A stretch of 55,338 bases of DNA, taken from the NCBI GenBank assembly GCA_002840645.1, contig PHBO01000013.1, positions 1-55,338 on the forward strand, read 5' to 3'. The stretch comes from Candidatus Cloacimonetes bacterium HGW-Cloacimonetes-3. GTDB lineage: Bacteria > Cloacimonadota > Cloacimonadia > Cloacimonadales > Cloacimonadaceae. This document shows positions 8,085 to 16,864 of the stretch, piece after piece; position 1 is the stretch's first letter, and every line of letters begins with the position of its first letter. The notes below the pieces were generated by a model. It was not told the DNA's origin. It made no database searches and saw only the letters and a list, made by a program, of their open reading frames with translations. The position numbers and the translations under genes are program-made.

Positions 8085-8798
8085 TTAGTCTAAAAAATTG
8101 AGGATAGAACCTGTATGCACGTTTATAAACTCACCCATTTCTTTTCTTACAAGCAGTGCTCCACTTGTATCAATGCCCAGAATTTCGGCTTTAATTTCCA
8201 AACCGCTGATCTCGATATTAGCCCATCTACCTTTGCCAAACAGATGATTATTGCAGTAAGTAAGGTAATTCACACTTGAATCGGTTGTACTGAATTGACC
8301 TTCTATTTCCTTTATCAAGGCTCTGCATAGAGAGGTGTTAGAAACCTCATAACCAAGAATCTGCTTTAAGCTGGTGGCACCAAATTTACCCAGCACAGGA
8401 TCTATATCATTATTTGTATTGATACCGATTCCTATGGTGTACAGATTCTTGCTGGGTTGATAACGGCACAATATACCCCCAAGCTTTTTACCATCGAATA
8501 TTATGTCATTTGCCCACTTGATTTTTAGCTCGTGCTGCAAGGGTTGAAACAGAATTCCCAAACAATGATGAAAGCAAAATCCGGTGAATAGAGCAAAAGA
8601 AGGTGTGGCATTGGTGCTTTCCAAGTCAAAAGTGAACCATAAGCCGCCGGGAGGTGAAATCCATACATGGTCTCCTCTGCCGACTCCGTCGTTCTGGGTT
8701 CCGGCACGGACACAAATTGGGTTGCTGCTAATTTCCCTTAGCCGTAAATACTCACTCATGGTGCTATCGATTTTGTCATAATAGTAAAAGTTTCGCAT
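8085..8798 (-). CDS. birA: Biotin--[acetyl-CoA-carboxylase] ligase, catalytic form
   Basis: The enzyme activates biotin as biotinyl-AMP and attaches it to the lysine of biotin carboxyl carrier domains. Signature segments are IDSTMSEYLRLR near the start, the glycine-rich loop GVGRGDHVWISPPGG (about residues 38-52), KWANDIIFDGKKLGGIL (about 93-109) and GIGINTN (about 122-128). The 237-residue protein lacks the N-terminal helix-turn-helix of E. coli BirA, so it should be an enzyme only, not a repressor of biotin genes. It starts one base after the queA stop, the last gene of a five-gene operon. Confidence 0.92.
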   Translation of the reverse strand: MRNFYYYDKIDSTMSEYLRLREISSNPICVRAGTQNDGVGRGDHVWISPPGGLWFTFDLESTNATPSFALFTGFCFHHCLGILFQPLQHELKIKWANDIIFDGKKLGGILCRYQPSKNLYTIGIGINTNNDIDPVLGKFGATSLKQILGYEVSNTSLCRALIKEIEGQFSTTDSSVNYLTYCNNHLFGKGRWANIEISGLEIKAEILGIDTSGALLVRKEMGEFINVHTGSILNFLD

Positions 8799-8799
8799 C

Positions 8800-9840
8800 T
8801 CAATCCTCTATAAACATAGCATCCCCATAGCTGAAGAAGCGATACCGGTTTGAAATTGCTTCACTATAGGCATGCATTATAAGCTCGTAACCCCCCAATG
8901 CGGAGATCATCATTAGCAAGGTGGACTGGGGTAAATGAAAGTTCGTGATCATGGCATCCACGACATTGAAATCCACACCGGGATAAATGAAAATATCAGT
9001 CCATTTAGAACCGCTTTGCATAATTCCATCGCTCCAGAAGCTTTCCACGCTTCTAGCGCTGGTAGTGCCTACGCACACAACCCTGCGATGTTCGTCCTTG
9101 GCAAGTTGAATCTGCCTGGCACTGCTTTCAGATATGGTGGCAAGCTCTGCATGCATTACATGATCGGTAATTATGTCCGCCTTAACCGGACGAAAAGTGC
9201 CGATACCTACATGTAAAACTACTTCGGCAATAATGATCCCTTTGTTCGCAAGTGCTTTTATAAGTTCAGCATCAAAATGCAGCCCTGCTGTGGGAGCAGC
9301 AACAGACCCAAGCTCTTTAGCATAAACCGTCTGATAACGTTCGTGATCAAGCACATTGTCATTACGCACAATGTAGGGGGGAAGCGGAATGTGCCCGATA
9401 CGATAGATTTCATCCCAAAAGGGAAGGTCGCTTTCGAAGCGAATTTCCCGCAAGCCTTCGCTATCACCAGGGCTTACATATGCTCTTAGACTATCTGAAA
9501 ACTGTAGCCACTGTGCTGTTTTTAGCCTTTTTCCTGGGGATACCATGCACTTCCAGAGCTGCTCTTCGATCTGGTGCAGTAGCAGCACTTCTATCGTGCT
9601 ACCGTTCTCTTTGGTGGCAAACAGGCGTGCCGGGAATACTTTGCTACTGTTTATTACTAAAACATCTCCGGCATTAAGCAATTGCAGAATATCGCTAAAC
9701 TTGCGATGCTGTACAATGGCGGATTTGCGCTGTACATGCATGAGACGTGATTCTCTACGCTCAGCAGTAGGGTGCTGAGCAATAAGCTCTTTGGGGAGCG
9801 GGTAATCATAGGAGGCAAGCTTAAGTAAATCCGGGGTCAT
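8800..9840 (-). CDS. queA: tRNA preQ1(34) S-adenosylmethionine ribosyltransferase-isomerase
   Basis: QueA transfers and isomerises the ribosyl part of SAM onto preQ1 at the tRNA wobble base to give epoxyqueuosine. Conserved blocks are YDYPLPKELIAQHP near the start, GDVLVINSSKVFPARL, AAPTAGLHFDAEL, VVLHVGIGTFRPVKAD, and near the end NFHLPQSTLLMMISALGGYE. I use ATG at 9840, which overlaps the preceding stop by one base (TGATG), over the GTG one codon earlier. The length of 346 residues is normal. It sits between a DUF3108 gene and birA. No other queuosine genes are in the window. Confidence 0.95.
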   Translation of the reverse strand: MTPDLLKLASYDYPLPKELIAQHPTAERRESRLMHVQRKSAIVQHRKFSDILQLLNAGDVLVINSSKVFPARLFATKENGSTIEVLLLHQIEEQLWKCMVSPGKRLKTAQWLQFSDSLRAYVSPGDSEGLREIRFESDLPFWDEIYRIGHIPLPPYIVRNDNVLDHERYQTVYAKELGSVAAPTAGLHFDAELIKALANKGIIIAEVVLHVGIGTFRPVKADIITDHVMHAELATISESSARQIQLAKDEHRRVVCVGTTSARSVESFWSDGIMQSGSKWTDIFIYPGVDFNVVDAMITNFHLPQSTLLMMISALGGYELIMHAYSEAISNRYRFFSYGDAMFIED

Positions 9841-10601
9841 CACTTAATCTTTAAGGGAACCTGAGATGCGCTACTAAGGATCGCTACAAAGCTCCCGATG
9901 GTGATTTTGCTCTCCATCCGAACCGGTATTTTGTACTCATCATCTGTTAGCCAGATAAGGATTCTGCCACTTTGTTTAAAAACAGCATCTCCTCGGAGCT
10001 TGGGCTCTATCACCAAGCAATCCACCTTTCCAAAGATAGTGTTTTCTTTCTCCCGGCGATGCACCACGACTTCAGTTCGCATTACCCTTCCATCGGCAGT
10101 GATATTTAAGTAAACAGATTTGCCTACCACCAATTGCATTTCACGTACAGCATAAAACGCACTGAGGATGTCTTGCGTGTCGCCGGGTATATCCATAACT
10201 GTGTTATCAAACCTGTTTTTTTTAAAATCCCATCTTTGGTAAGTTGTGCTTTTGGCATCGTGATCATAGATATGAACGCGATGCTGTTTGTAATTGCCTT
10301 CCTGTAAGTTCTTTGAGAACTTGTATGGTAAATGAGTTTCCTTGTCCCACCATGATTCTACCTTATCTCTCACTTTGAATACTTTGTCGAAAAAACTGTG
10401 AGTTTTAGCATTAGTGGATAAGCGCCATACAGGCTTACCTTGGTAAGTGGAAGTATTGGCTTCCATGGTAGCTTCGGCAGCCTTAATTATTCCATATTTT
10501 GCATCAAAAGTAAGCTTCTCACCATCCATAAAGGGAACTGCTATTACATGTGTAATTAGCATGCACAAGGCGAGAACCAGAAATAAACGAATGTTAATCA
10601 A
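9840..10601 (-). CDS. DUF3108 domain protein, periplasmic
   Basis: This 253-residue protein has an N-terminal signal peptide (RLFLVLALCMLITHVIA, about residues 5-21). The rest matches the DUF3108 pattern: FMDGEKLTFDAKYGIIKAAEA at the mature start, then KVRDKVESWWDKETHLPYKF, a DTQDILSAFYAVR segment, and LIWLTDDEYKIPVRMESK near the C-terminus. The family is predicted to form a beta-rich periplasmic fold, and its biochemical function is unknown. It overlaps the upstream SDR gene by four bases and queA by one. Confidence 0.85.
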   Translation of the reverse strand: MINIRLFLVLALCMLITHVIAVPFMDGEKLTFDAKYGIIKAAEATMEANTSTYQGKPVWRLSTNAKTHSFFDKVFKVRDKVESWWDKETHLPYKFSKNLQEGNYKQHRVHIYDHDAKSTTYQRWDFKKNRFDNTVMDIPGDTQDILSAFYAVREMQLVVGKSVYLNITADGRVMRTEVVVHRREKENTIFGKVDCLVIEPKLRGDAVFKQSGRILIWLTDDEYKIPVRMESKITIGSFVAILSSASQVPLKIK

Positions 10602-11341
10602 AATGAACCTCCTGTTAAGAATATCTCCTGACCGCTTAGGTTGTGAAGCGCTGAAGAAATAAGTAAATCCACTACCTGCTTAATCTCTGCTTTATCTATA
10701 AGTTTAGCACCGGGGTGGTTTTTCAGGTAGTTAGCAAAATAGCTGCGGCGAAACTCAAGATAATCGCCCTTATAATCTTCTTCTAAGTTGGTATCTACAG
10801 GTGCGGGAGAGATGGCATTTATAGTTACATTTGTCCCGATAGTTTCCAAAGCGATGCTTTGCACCATGCTGACAATTGCTGCTTTGGCTGCTGCATATGC
10901 ACTACCTTTCTTAAGCCCCGTACGGCTAACCTCGCTACCAAACATAACGATACGACCATATTGCCTATCCAGCATCGCAGGCATGGAGGCTCTAAGGACG
11001 TTGTATGCACTAAAGATGTTAGTGCCAAGCACTTTATTGAATACTTCCGGTTCGCTATATGCCAGTTCTTTTGCATCATAGCTTCTGTTTGCTGCACAAT
11101 GAATAGTTATCTCAGGAGATTGCCCGAAATGCAGAGAGGCTTTAGTAACAGCATTTTGCACTGCATTGAAATCAGTTAAATCAACTGCTTCCAGATAACA
11201 CTGACTATCATTTTCAAAGCTCTTTAAGCGGTCATTTCGCTTATGAAATAAGAGTACAAGCAGGTATCCTTCGCTATGATAGGAATGGGCAAGAAAGCTG
11301 CCAATTTGACCGTTAGCACCTGTAATCAGCATTAACTTCAT
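10598..11341 (-). CDS. Short-chain dehydrogenase/reductase (SDR)
   Basis: A 247-residue classical SDR with a Rossmann start LMLITGANGQIGSFLA (TGxxxxIG cofactor loop, about residues 6-13). Its catalytic residues are visible: asparagine of LGTNIFSAYN, serine of MFGSEVSR, and tyrosine/lysine of SAYAAAKAA. After the active site come ISPAPVDTN and a closing SGQEIFLTGG. The substrate cannot be read from the sequence; FabG-like reductases have this layout. It overlaps coaBC and the DUF3108 gene by four bases each, so the three are translationally coupled. The role in this operon is unknown. Confidence 0.87.
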   Translation of the reverse strand: MKLMLITGANGQIGSFLAHSYHSEGYLLVLLFHKRNDRLKSFENDSQCYLEAVDLTDFNAVQNAVTKASLHFGQSPEITIHCAANRSYDAKELAYSEPEVFNKVLGTNIFSAYNVLRASMPAMLDRQYGRIVMFGSEVSRTGLKKGSAYAAAKAAIVSMVQSIALETIGTNVTINAISPAPVDTNLEEDYKGDYLEFRRSYFANYLKNHPGAKLIDKAEIKQVVDLLISSALHNLSGQEIFLTGGSF

Positions 11342-12537
11342 AAGGTCTTTACATTGTCCACTATTCTATGTGCAAGGCTGAATTTGTTGCCATTTATTGT
11401 GAGGTAACTTAACTCCGGGGCTTCGGGCAAACTTGCTTGTCCTGGGAGCTTACCAATCAAGGTGATTTCGCTGTCATCAGAACCCGCTACTTCAATATTG
11501 TTCACGCAAATCATATCAAGGTTCTTGCGTTTGTATTTATCCAGAGCTTTATCCAGCAAATCATCCGTTTGTGCAGCGAAACCAATCAGTTTCTGATGCG
11601 GCAACTTAAGAGTACCAAGTTCTTGTAGGATATCAGGAGTAGAGATAAGATCGATGCAGTTTAGTTCACACTTGGGGAGTTTGGAGGTAGAAGCTGTTAG
11701 AGGCTTGTAATCCGCAACAGCAGCGCATTTGATTATCCAATCCACATCTTTGTATCTGCTTAGCACCGCTTCCCTCATGCTATCAGCGCTCTCTGCGAAA
11801 ATGGTTTCTGTAAGGTAGTGGGGGATAGTAGCTTCGATATGCCCATAAACTAAACACACCTCAGCACCACGCAAAGCCAATGCCCTCGCTAAAGCCAAAC
11901 CCATTTTCCCGGAAGAGCGGTTACTGATAAACCGCATAGGATCAATAGCTTCTATCGTAGCTCCGGCAGTGATTAATACCTTAGTTCCGCTAAGATCATT
12001 TTGATAGTTCAGAAATGTGTTTATGGCTGCAACTATTTCTTCGTTAGGTGGGTATTTTCCCTGACCTTCATATCCGCAGGCAAGCATACCGGAGCTTGGC
12101 TGCAGGATATGGTGCTTGCGGTGTTTTAAAATAGTTAAATTATCTTGCGTGGGAGCAGATTCCAACATATGCACATTCATCGCAGGTACAAATAGAATGG
12201 GCTTCGTATGTGCCAGAAAAATGGTAGATAACAGATCATCTCCGATCCCGTGTGCCGCCTTAGCAATGATGTTGGCAGTTGCAGGTGCAACCACAATTAT
12301 GTCAGCCCAATCAGCAAGGCTGATATGCACAATGGGATCAGGATCATTGAACATATTGAGGTGAATGGAATTATGCGTAATTGCCGCAAAGCTGGCAGGA
12401 CGTACAAATTGCAGGGCGTTTTCTGTAAGCACGCATTTCACTTCATAGCCAAGCTTGTACAATTTGCTGGCTAAATCTATGGCTTTGAAAGCAGCAATTC
12501 CGCCTGTAACTCCAAGCAGTATTCTCGTTTTTGGCAT
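11338..12537 (-). CDS. coaBC: Phosphopantothenoylcysteine decarboxylase / phosphopantothenate-cysteine ligase
   Basis: This bifunctional flavoprotein performs two steps of coenzyme A synthesis. The CoaC half starts ILLGVTGGIAAFKA and carries the active-site histidine region VHISLADWADIIVVAPATAN (about residues 70-90). It also has PAMNVHML and the catalytic cysteine in GMLACGYEGQGK (about 148-159). The CoaB half starts around residue 184 with GTKVLITAGATIEAIDPMR, then ISNRSSGKMG, and ends with KNLDMICVNNI and a SDDSEITLI segment. The length of 399 residues is typical. It is the first gene of coaBC-SDR-DUF3108-queA-birA. The pantothenate kinase gene coaX lies elsewhere in the window (25417-26220). 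Confidence 0.95.
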   Translation of the reverse strand: MPKTRILLGVTGGIAAFKAIDLASKLYKLGYEVKCVLTENALQFVRPASFAAITHNSIHLNMFNDPDPIVHISLADWADIIVVAPATANIIAKAAHGIGDDLLSTIFLAHTKPILFVPAMNVHMLESAPTQDNLTILKHRKHHILQPSSGMLACGYEGQGKYPPNEEIVAAINTFLNYQNDLSGTKVLITAGATIEAIDPMRFISNRSSGKMGLALARALALRGAEVCLVYGHIEATIPHYLTETIFAESADSMREAVLSRYKDVDWIIKCAAVADYKPLTASTSKLPKCELNCIDLISTPDILQELGTLKLPHQKLIGFAAQTDDLLDKALDKYKRKNLDMICVNNIEVAGSDDSEITLIGKLPGQASLPEAPELSYLTINGNKFSLAHRIVDNVKTL

Positions 12538-12703
12538 TTCTCACCTCGTTCTAATTATAATTCTTGAAATATGAATCCCTCATTTATGTCAAATGAAATT
12601 ACGTAATCAACTCAAATAAGTTGTTCTACCAAAAAAGGGATTGACAAAGATTTGGCAATAAAGAGCTTTGCGCAACGAAACTTAACAGACATATAGAGGA
12701 ATA
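12538..12703. promoter_or_regulatory. Divergent coaBC / tetR promoter region with small palindromes
   Basis: Between the two start codons lie a 10-bp palindrome ATTACGTAAT (12598-12607), an inverted repeat CAACT-6-AGTTG just after it, and AATTATAATT (12553-12562), which supplies a TATAAT on the minus strand for coaBC. The plus strand reads TTGACA at 12641-12646, ahead of tetR. TetR regulators often bind palindromes next to their own gene, so 12598-12625 is the best operator candidate. Motif inspection only. Confidence 0.35.
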
Positions 12704-13324
12704 ATGAAAAGCACAGGTAAACTACACCGCAAAGCCGGTCGGGTGAATAAAAGAGACATGCTATTAAATGCTGCCATAGAAGTATTTGCCCAAAAGGGTT
12801 CAAATTCTGCCACCATCGCTGATGTAGCAAAAAAAGCAAGAGTTGCGCTTGGCACAGTATATGTATATTTCGACAGTAAAGATGATCTGTTACAGCGTTG
12901 CATGAATGAAGTTATCAGTAATGAGATCAATACAATCATCAAAAAAACGGCTGACATACAGGACCCAATAGAACGTTTGTATGGCTTCTTCATGCATCAC
13001 ATCGCATTGGTGAACGAAAAGCCGTATATTGCCAGATTCATTACCGTTGAGGTTAGACAGAGCGAGAGCTTTTCCAGAAGAAATCCCGGATACAATCCTA
13101 TGCAGAAGTATTTGGATTATGTAGCTAATACTACTAAGGTTGCAATCGATAGCGGAAGGATTCGCGCAATTGACCCACAAGCGTTTGCTTTGTTGTTGGT
13201 AGGTGCTATGGATGTTATCATTTGGCAATGGCTTGCAAGTGATTCGAATTTGGATATTGAAGCAGTGAGTGTGCAAATCCGTGGAATTCTTCATGCCGGA
13301 GTAGCTGTTGATCCAACTGTATAA
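12704..13324 (+). CDS. TetR/AcrR family transcriptional regulator
   Basis: A 206-residue DNA-binding repressor candidate. The N-terminal TetR helix-turn-helix is clear: RDMLLNAAIEVFAQKGSNSA, then TIADVAKKARVALGTVYVYF and the DSKDDLL turn (about residues 17-66). The C-terminal ligand-binding part is helical and not diagnostic. The start has AGAGGAATA directly upstream. It opens a run with an outer-membrane-like protein (5-base gap) and a deacetylase lipoprotein (11-base overlap). It probably controls these two and perhaps the divergent coaBC operon. Confidence 0.9.
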   Translation: MKSTGKLHRKAGRVNKRDMLLNAAIEVFAQKGSNSATIADVAKKARVALGTVYVYFDSKDDLLQRCMNEVISNEINTIIKKTADIQDPIERLYGFFMHHIALVNEKPYIARFITVEVRQSESFSRRNPGYNPMQKYLDYVANTTKVAIDSGRIRAIDPQAFALLLVGAMDVIIWQWLASDSNLDIEAVSVQIRGILHAGVAVDPTV

Positions 13325-13329
13325 GGACT

Positions 13330-14424
13330 ATGTTGATAAAGAAGAATCTGATCTCATCAGCAGATAAGCTGATGGCTGGTAAGTCTTTACAGGTAGCCGG
13401 AAATCATGTAAACAAACTACTCGCACTTACTTTCCTGCTTCTTATCTTCTTGGCACCCGCCTTTTCCATCGAGCTTCCTGTGATATTTACCTGGGATTCA
13501 TTAAACAGTGGCTACTATATAAAAGCACAAACAAATAAGGACATCTCCTGGAACGAATACTATCGCATAGGTATAGAGGTAGATTCTGTAGATTACAAGC
13601 AAGTTCGGCTGATGCTAAAGATGAACAACCGGGCAGACTTTCTGAAAAACTATCTTGAACTGAATGAGATTCAGTTGACCTACAGCAGCAATAATTGGTC
13701 TGTTGCGGCTGCATCCAAACCTATTGGATACGGCAGGATTAACTCTCTTAATCCTTATGCCGTAATATCTCCTACCGATAATGAGTTTCTGCATCAAGAT
13801 AGCCGTTTTAATGGAGTAGGAGTAAGCTATGAACAGAATGATAATAACATTACTCTTGGCGCGGGAGGCAATGTTCAGAACCAAGCAATGGTATCTCTGG
13901 CGGCTACATTGGGTAAGCCCGGTGATTCGCTTTTATTATCCTTCTCTTCCGAGGCAAGGGCAATGGATTCACATTGGCGTACACCGGTTGCTATATCTGC
14001 TGTGAAACTTATGAGTATTTCATCGATAGTAAAACTGAATTCGGAATTGGCAATCAGCTATTATCCATCCCGGGATCGTACCCATGAGCACATAAGCACT
14101 TTTACCCAAGTGGAATTGGGAATAAACCCAAGTCCCATTAATTACCTTTATCTTTCCGCAATCTCAGAAGAGCTGGAGCAAAGTGGCTTGATGCTGAAGC
14201 AGCTTCAATCCTCCTTCAGCCACGATATTAAACAACTATCGCTTACTGCCGGATTATGCATAGATTTACTTGGGCACGATGCTTCCAATAGCTATCATGT
14301 TTTAGGAGAGTGGCGTTTTACCAAAGAACAGCGGCTTGGTATCATTTACCGCTGGGAAGAAAACAACAATATCTCCAGTAAACATTATGTAGGTATCCAA
14401 GCAGAGCTTAAGTATGGGATTTAG
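13330..14424 (+). CDS. Predicted exported beta-strand-rich (outer-membrane-like) protein
   Basis: I do not recognise a named family. The 364-residue product has a long n-region, then a signal peptide hydrophobic core LLALTFLLLIFLAPAFS ending at about residue 46. The rest alternates polar and hydrophobic residues in short strands with glycine/asparagine turns, e.g. YYRIGIEVDSVDYKQVRLML and RLGIIYRWEENNN. The end, YVGIQAELKYGI, suggests a small outer-membrane barrel but lacks the usual terminal phenylalanine. A start at codon 15 would give a more usual signal peptide, but its ribosome site is weak. It sits between a TetR gene and a polysaccharide deacetylase. Confidence 0.6.
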   Translation: MLIKKNLISSADKLMAGKSLQVAGNHVNKLLALTFLLLIFLAPAFSIELPVIFTWDSLNSGYYIKAQTNKDISWNEYYRIGIEVDSVDYKQVRLMLKMNNRADFLKNYLELNEIQLTYSSNNWSVAAASKPIGYGRINSLNPYAVISPTDNEFLHQDSRFNGVGVSYEQNDNNITLGAGGNVQNQAMVSLAATLGKPGDSLLLSFSSEARAMDSHWRTPVAISAVKLMSISSIVKLNSELAISYYPSRDRTHEHISTFTQVELGINPSPINYLYLSAISEELEQSGLMLKQLQSSFSHDIKQLSLTAGLCIDLLGHDASNSYHVLGEWRFTKEQRLGIIYRWEENNNISSKHYVGIQAELKYGI

Positions 14425-15166
14425 GCAGCTAAATATACTAATTCTGCTTGCAGCATTGCTGTTTGTAACTTCATGTAAGATGTTGCAACAGGAACCGCCT
14501 CCTTTGCCGATTATCAGTATTACCTTCGATGATCAACATGCCAACGTGTATAGCAAAGCATTACCGCTAATGTCTATCTATGGTTATCGTGGTAGCTGCT
14601 TTGTAAATTCCCATAGATTAGGAAGAGTTGGCATGCTTTCGCAGAGAGATGTAACATCTTTATTCAATGAGTACAATTGGGAAATAGGCGGGCACTCTTT
14701 GAACCACGAGCATCTCGCAGAGTTAAGTTATCAGGAAGCAGAGACAGCTATCGGCGCAGACTATGTTAATCTCAGTGATCTTGGTGTTAATCCAAGGTCT
14801 TTTGCTATTCCCAGTGGTAACTGCCCGCAGGAATACTATCCGATAATAACTCACTTTTACAAGAACGTCCGCGGCAGTAGTGATTTTGCCATGTACGATC
14901 CTGTTGACAGGCACAGTTTGGGCTATTTTACATTTCAGAGCGGATGGTCTGCTTCAATAGTAATAGAGCGCATCAGACGAGGTATTGCCAATCGAGAGAG
15001 TTTAATCGTACTCGGTTTCCACAGAATTGATGGCGGTGAAAATGAAGATTATGCTCAAGACAATTGCCCCTTAAGTGAGTTTGCAGATATCCTCAGATAT
15101 ATAAACAATCTTAAACTTGAAGTATTACCTCTTGCTGAGGCTGTAGATAAGCTTAGCTGCTATTAA
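14414..15166 (+). CDS. Polysaccharide deacetylase-family lipoprotein (NodB fold)
   Basis: This 250-residue lipoprotein has a signal with lipobox FVTSC (cysteine about residue 21). The NodB homology domain shows ISITFDDQHANVYSKALP, where the paired aspartates are the base and metal ligand (about 35-40), and GGHSLNHEHLAEL, the metal-binding HxxxH motif (about 94-98). Later segments PRSFAIPSGN and LIVLGFHRIDGG match the arginine/proline block and the final histidine. It should deacetylate an acetylated glycan at the cell envelope. It overlaps the preceding gene by 11 bases. Exact substrate is unknown. Confidence 0.85.
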   Translation: MGFRQLNILILLAALLFVTSCKMLQQEPPPLPIISITFDDQHANVYSKALPLMSIYGYRGSCFVNSHRLGRVGMLSQRDVTSLFNEYNWEIGGHSLNHEHLAELSYQEAETAIGADYVNLSDLGVNPRSFAIPSGNCPQEYYPIITHFYKNVRGSSDFAMYDPVDRHSLGYFTFQSGWSASIVIERIRRGIANRESLIVLGFHRIDGGENEDYAQDNCPLSEFADILRYINNLKLEVLPLAEAVDKLSCY

Positions 15167-15179
15167 ATGCAGCATTTTT
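15156..15179 (+). terminator. Hairpin with T run overlapping the deacetylase stop codon
   Basis: GCTGC (15156-15160) pairs with GCAGC (15169-15173) across eight bases that include the TAA stop, followed by ATTTTT. This is a short Rho-independent terminator placed at the very end of the coding sequence. The stem is only five pairs, so termination may be partial. Confidence 0.5.
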
Positions 15180-15224
15180 GAGGCTTATTATTGCTTACTC
15201 ATTGAGATCAATAAGCTTGTATCG

Positions 15225-15297
15225 TTTCTTCCTCCTTGCTTGAATTACTAATGAATTACGCATGAATTACGGATCGTATGCGTAATTCATGCGTAAT
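15225..15297. repeat. Intergenic palindrome B (GAATTACGCAT word)
   Basis: A leader TTTCTTCCTCCTTGCTTG (15225-15242) is followed by GAATTAC repeated every 11 bases (15242, 15253, 15264). Seventeen-base inverted arms follow: ATTACGCATGAATTACG (15255-15271) and its complement (15281-15297), with a nine-base loop. The left arm is identical to that of the element at 33984-34000. It lies between the deacetylase operon and the MATE gene. No open frame crosses it. Confidence 0.85.
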
Positions 15298-15379
15298 GCT
15301 ATGGTAATTGGAGATAGCAAGTATAAGACCCCAAACCAGATGCGAGCCAGATATCTGAACAAGCTCCGATAAGAGCTGC

Positions 15380-15408
15380 TTGACAAATAAAGGCTGTTAA
15401 AAAGCAAT
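15380..15408 (+). promoter_or_regulatory. Candidate promoter for the MATE transporter gene
   Basis: TTGACA (15380-15385) is followed after 17 bases by AGCAAT, which matches the -10 consensus at three positions. The MATE start is 33 bases further, with AGAGGA upstream of the ATG. The -35 is consensus; the -10 is weak. Confidence 0.3.
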
Positions 15409-15440
15409 GCGGTTATCAAATTTTAATAGAATAGAGGATC

Positions 15441-16790
15441 ATGAAACATAGCAGAATAGACATATTGGAGAAGCTACCTATTCCCAAGGCGATAGTTTTC
15501 TTAGCATTGCCAAGTGTTTTGAGCATGTTGATTAATGTCCTCTACAATCTTACCGATACTTTTTTTATTGGGAAGCTGAACGATCCATATCAAATGGCTG
15601 CAGTATCGATATCTTTGCCACTTTTCATCTTCCAGATGGCAATATCTGGTATCTTTGGAACCGGTGGTGGCAGCTATCTCTCTCGCTTACTTGGGGAAAA
15701 GGATTTTGCTGCGGCAAGAGAGACAACATCCACGGCAATATTTAGCTCTGGAGTTGTTTCTATCTTACTTGGGATCGCCGGCATTATATTGATACCCCAA
15801 TTTCTTCAATCTGTGGGGGCAAGTGCAGAAACAGGTAAGTATGCATCTCGCTATATATTTATCATACTTCTTGGTTCTCCATTTGTGATGTTGCAGTTTA
15901 CACTGGTTCAACTATTAAGAGCGGAGGGTGCAGCGCGGGAAGCCATGAATGGTTTATTTATCGGCACCGGTGCTAATATACTTCTTGATCCGCTGTTTAT
16001 TTTCGTGTTTCACATGGGAGTTACCGGAGCTGCCGTTGCCACAGTTATAGGCCAGGCAATGGGAATGAGCTATTACCTTAGCTATTATCTAAGAAAAAAG
16101 AGCCTTGCAGCTCCTTCGAGGAAGTACTTACACTTGCGCTGGAACTGCTATAAAGAGATACTGTTCATAGGCATACCTGCTTCACTTAGCCAAATCATGA
16201 TGGGCATAGGGAACACCATATCTTTCAAACTTGCCTCTCCCTATGGAGATCACAGCATTGCAGCACTGGGTGTAGCTTCCCGTGTATTATCTATCCCTAT
16301 TTTTGTGTTCATTGGTATTTCAATTGGTGTACAAGCATTGATAGGTTTTAATTACGGGGCGAGAAATTATGCACGCATGAAAAAGGCGATCATCAACTCG
16401 ATAGCCATCAGTATGAGTTTGGGAGTGTTTTTCACAGCTCTCTTTGCCCTTTTCCCCCGTGTTTTAATCTCTGCTTTTATCAAAGACCCCCAGATAATGG
16501 ATATCGGAATGGTGATACTGGATGCTTATGTGTATGCAATTCCCTTTGCAGCTATCGGAATGATCCTGATGGCAAGTTTGCAAGCCATGGGTAAAGCACT
16601 TCCTGCACTTATTGTTGCATTATCTCGCCAAGGATTAGTGTATATTCCCTTTATCTACTTGTTAAACCATCTTTATGGTTTTAAGGGGCTTGTCTTTGCC
16701 ATGCCCGCTGCCGATGCGATAACCACGGTTGTATCATTCAGTTTTGTTTTCATAATTGTACGGAAACTGAAGCATAGCAGCAGCGGTTAA
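15441..16790 (+). CDS. MATE family efflux transporter
   Basis: This 449-residue inner-membrane antiporter has about twelve predicted membrane helices in two homologous halves. Each half has MATE motifs, such as ALPSVLSMLINVLYNLTDTFFIG in the first (about residues 17-42) and GIPASLSQIMMGIGNTISFKLAS in the second (about 240-263). Other family segments are GFNYGARNYARMKKA (about 304-318), typical of MATE exporters of cations and drugs, and FGTGGGSYLSRLLGEKDF near residue 73. Substrates cannot be told from sequence. It has its own leader and promoter candidate, and the next gene also has a separate promoter, so it is probably a single-gene unit. Confidence 0.92.
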   Translation: MKHSRIDILEKLPIPKAIVFLALPSVLSMLINVLYNLTDTFFIGKLNDPYQMAAVSISLPLFIFQMAISGIFGTGGGSYLSRLLGEKDFAAARETTSTAIFSSGVVSILLGIAGIILIPQFLQSVGASAETGKYASRYIFIILLGSPFVMLQFTLVQLLRAEGAAREAMNGLFIGTGANILLDPLFIFVFHMGVTGAAVATVIGQAMGMSYYLSYYLRKKSLAAPSRKYLHLRWNCYKEILFIGIPASLSQIMMGIGNTISFKLASPYGDHSIAALGVASRVLSIPIFVFIGISIGVQALIGFNYGARNYARMKKAIINSIAISMSLGVFFTALFALFPRVLISAFIKDPQIMDIGMVILDAYVYAIPFAAIGMILMASLQAMGKALPALIVALSRQGLVYIPFIYLLNHLYGFKGLVFAMPAADAITTVVSFSFVFIIVRKLKHSSSG

Positions 16791-16797
16791 GTTCCAC

Positions 16798-16826
16798 TTG
16801 ACACAAAAGCTCTTTTCAAATAAGAG
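16798..16826 (+). promoter_or_regulatory. Candidate promoter for rocD
   Basis: TTGACA (16798-16803) and TAAGAG (16821-16826) are 17 bases apart. The rocD start, with GGAGGA four bases upstream, is 38 bases further. The -35 is consensus and the -10 half-matches. Confidence 0.4.
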
Positions 16827-16864
16827 GTTAAGCCATAATACTAATATAAGAACATGGAGGAATC

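Noticed and set aside
15242-15297. Direct repeats GAATTAC at 11-base steps as a CRISPR
   Set aside because: Repeats are 7-11 bases without spacers of regular 30-40 bases, and no cas genes are present. They are part of a palindrome.
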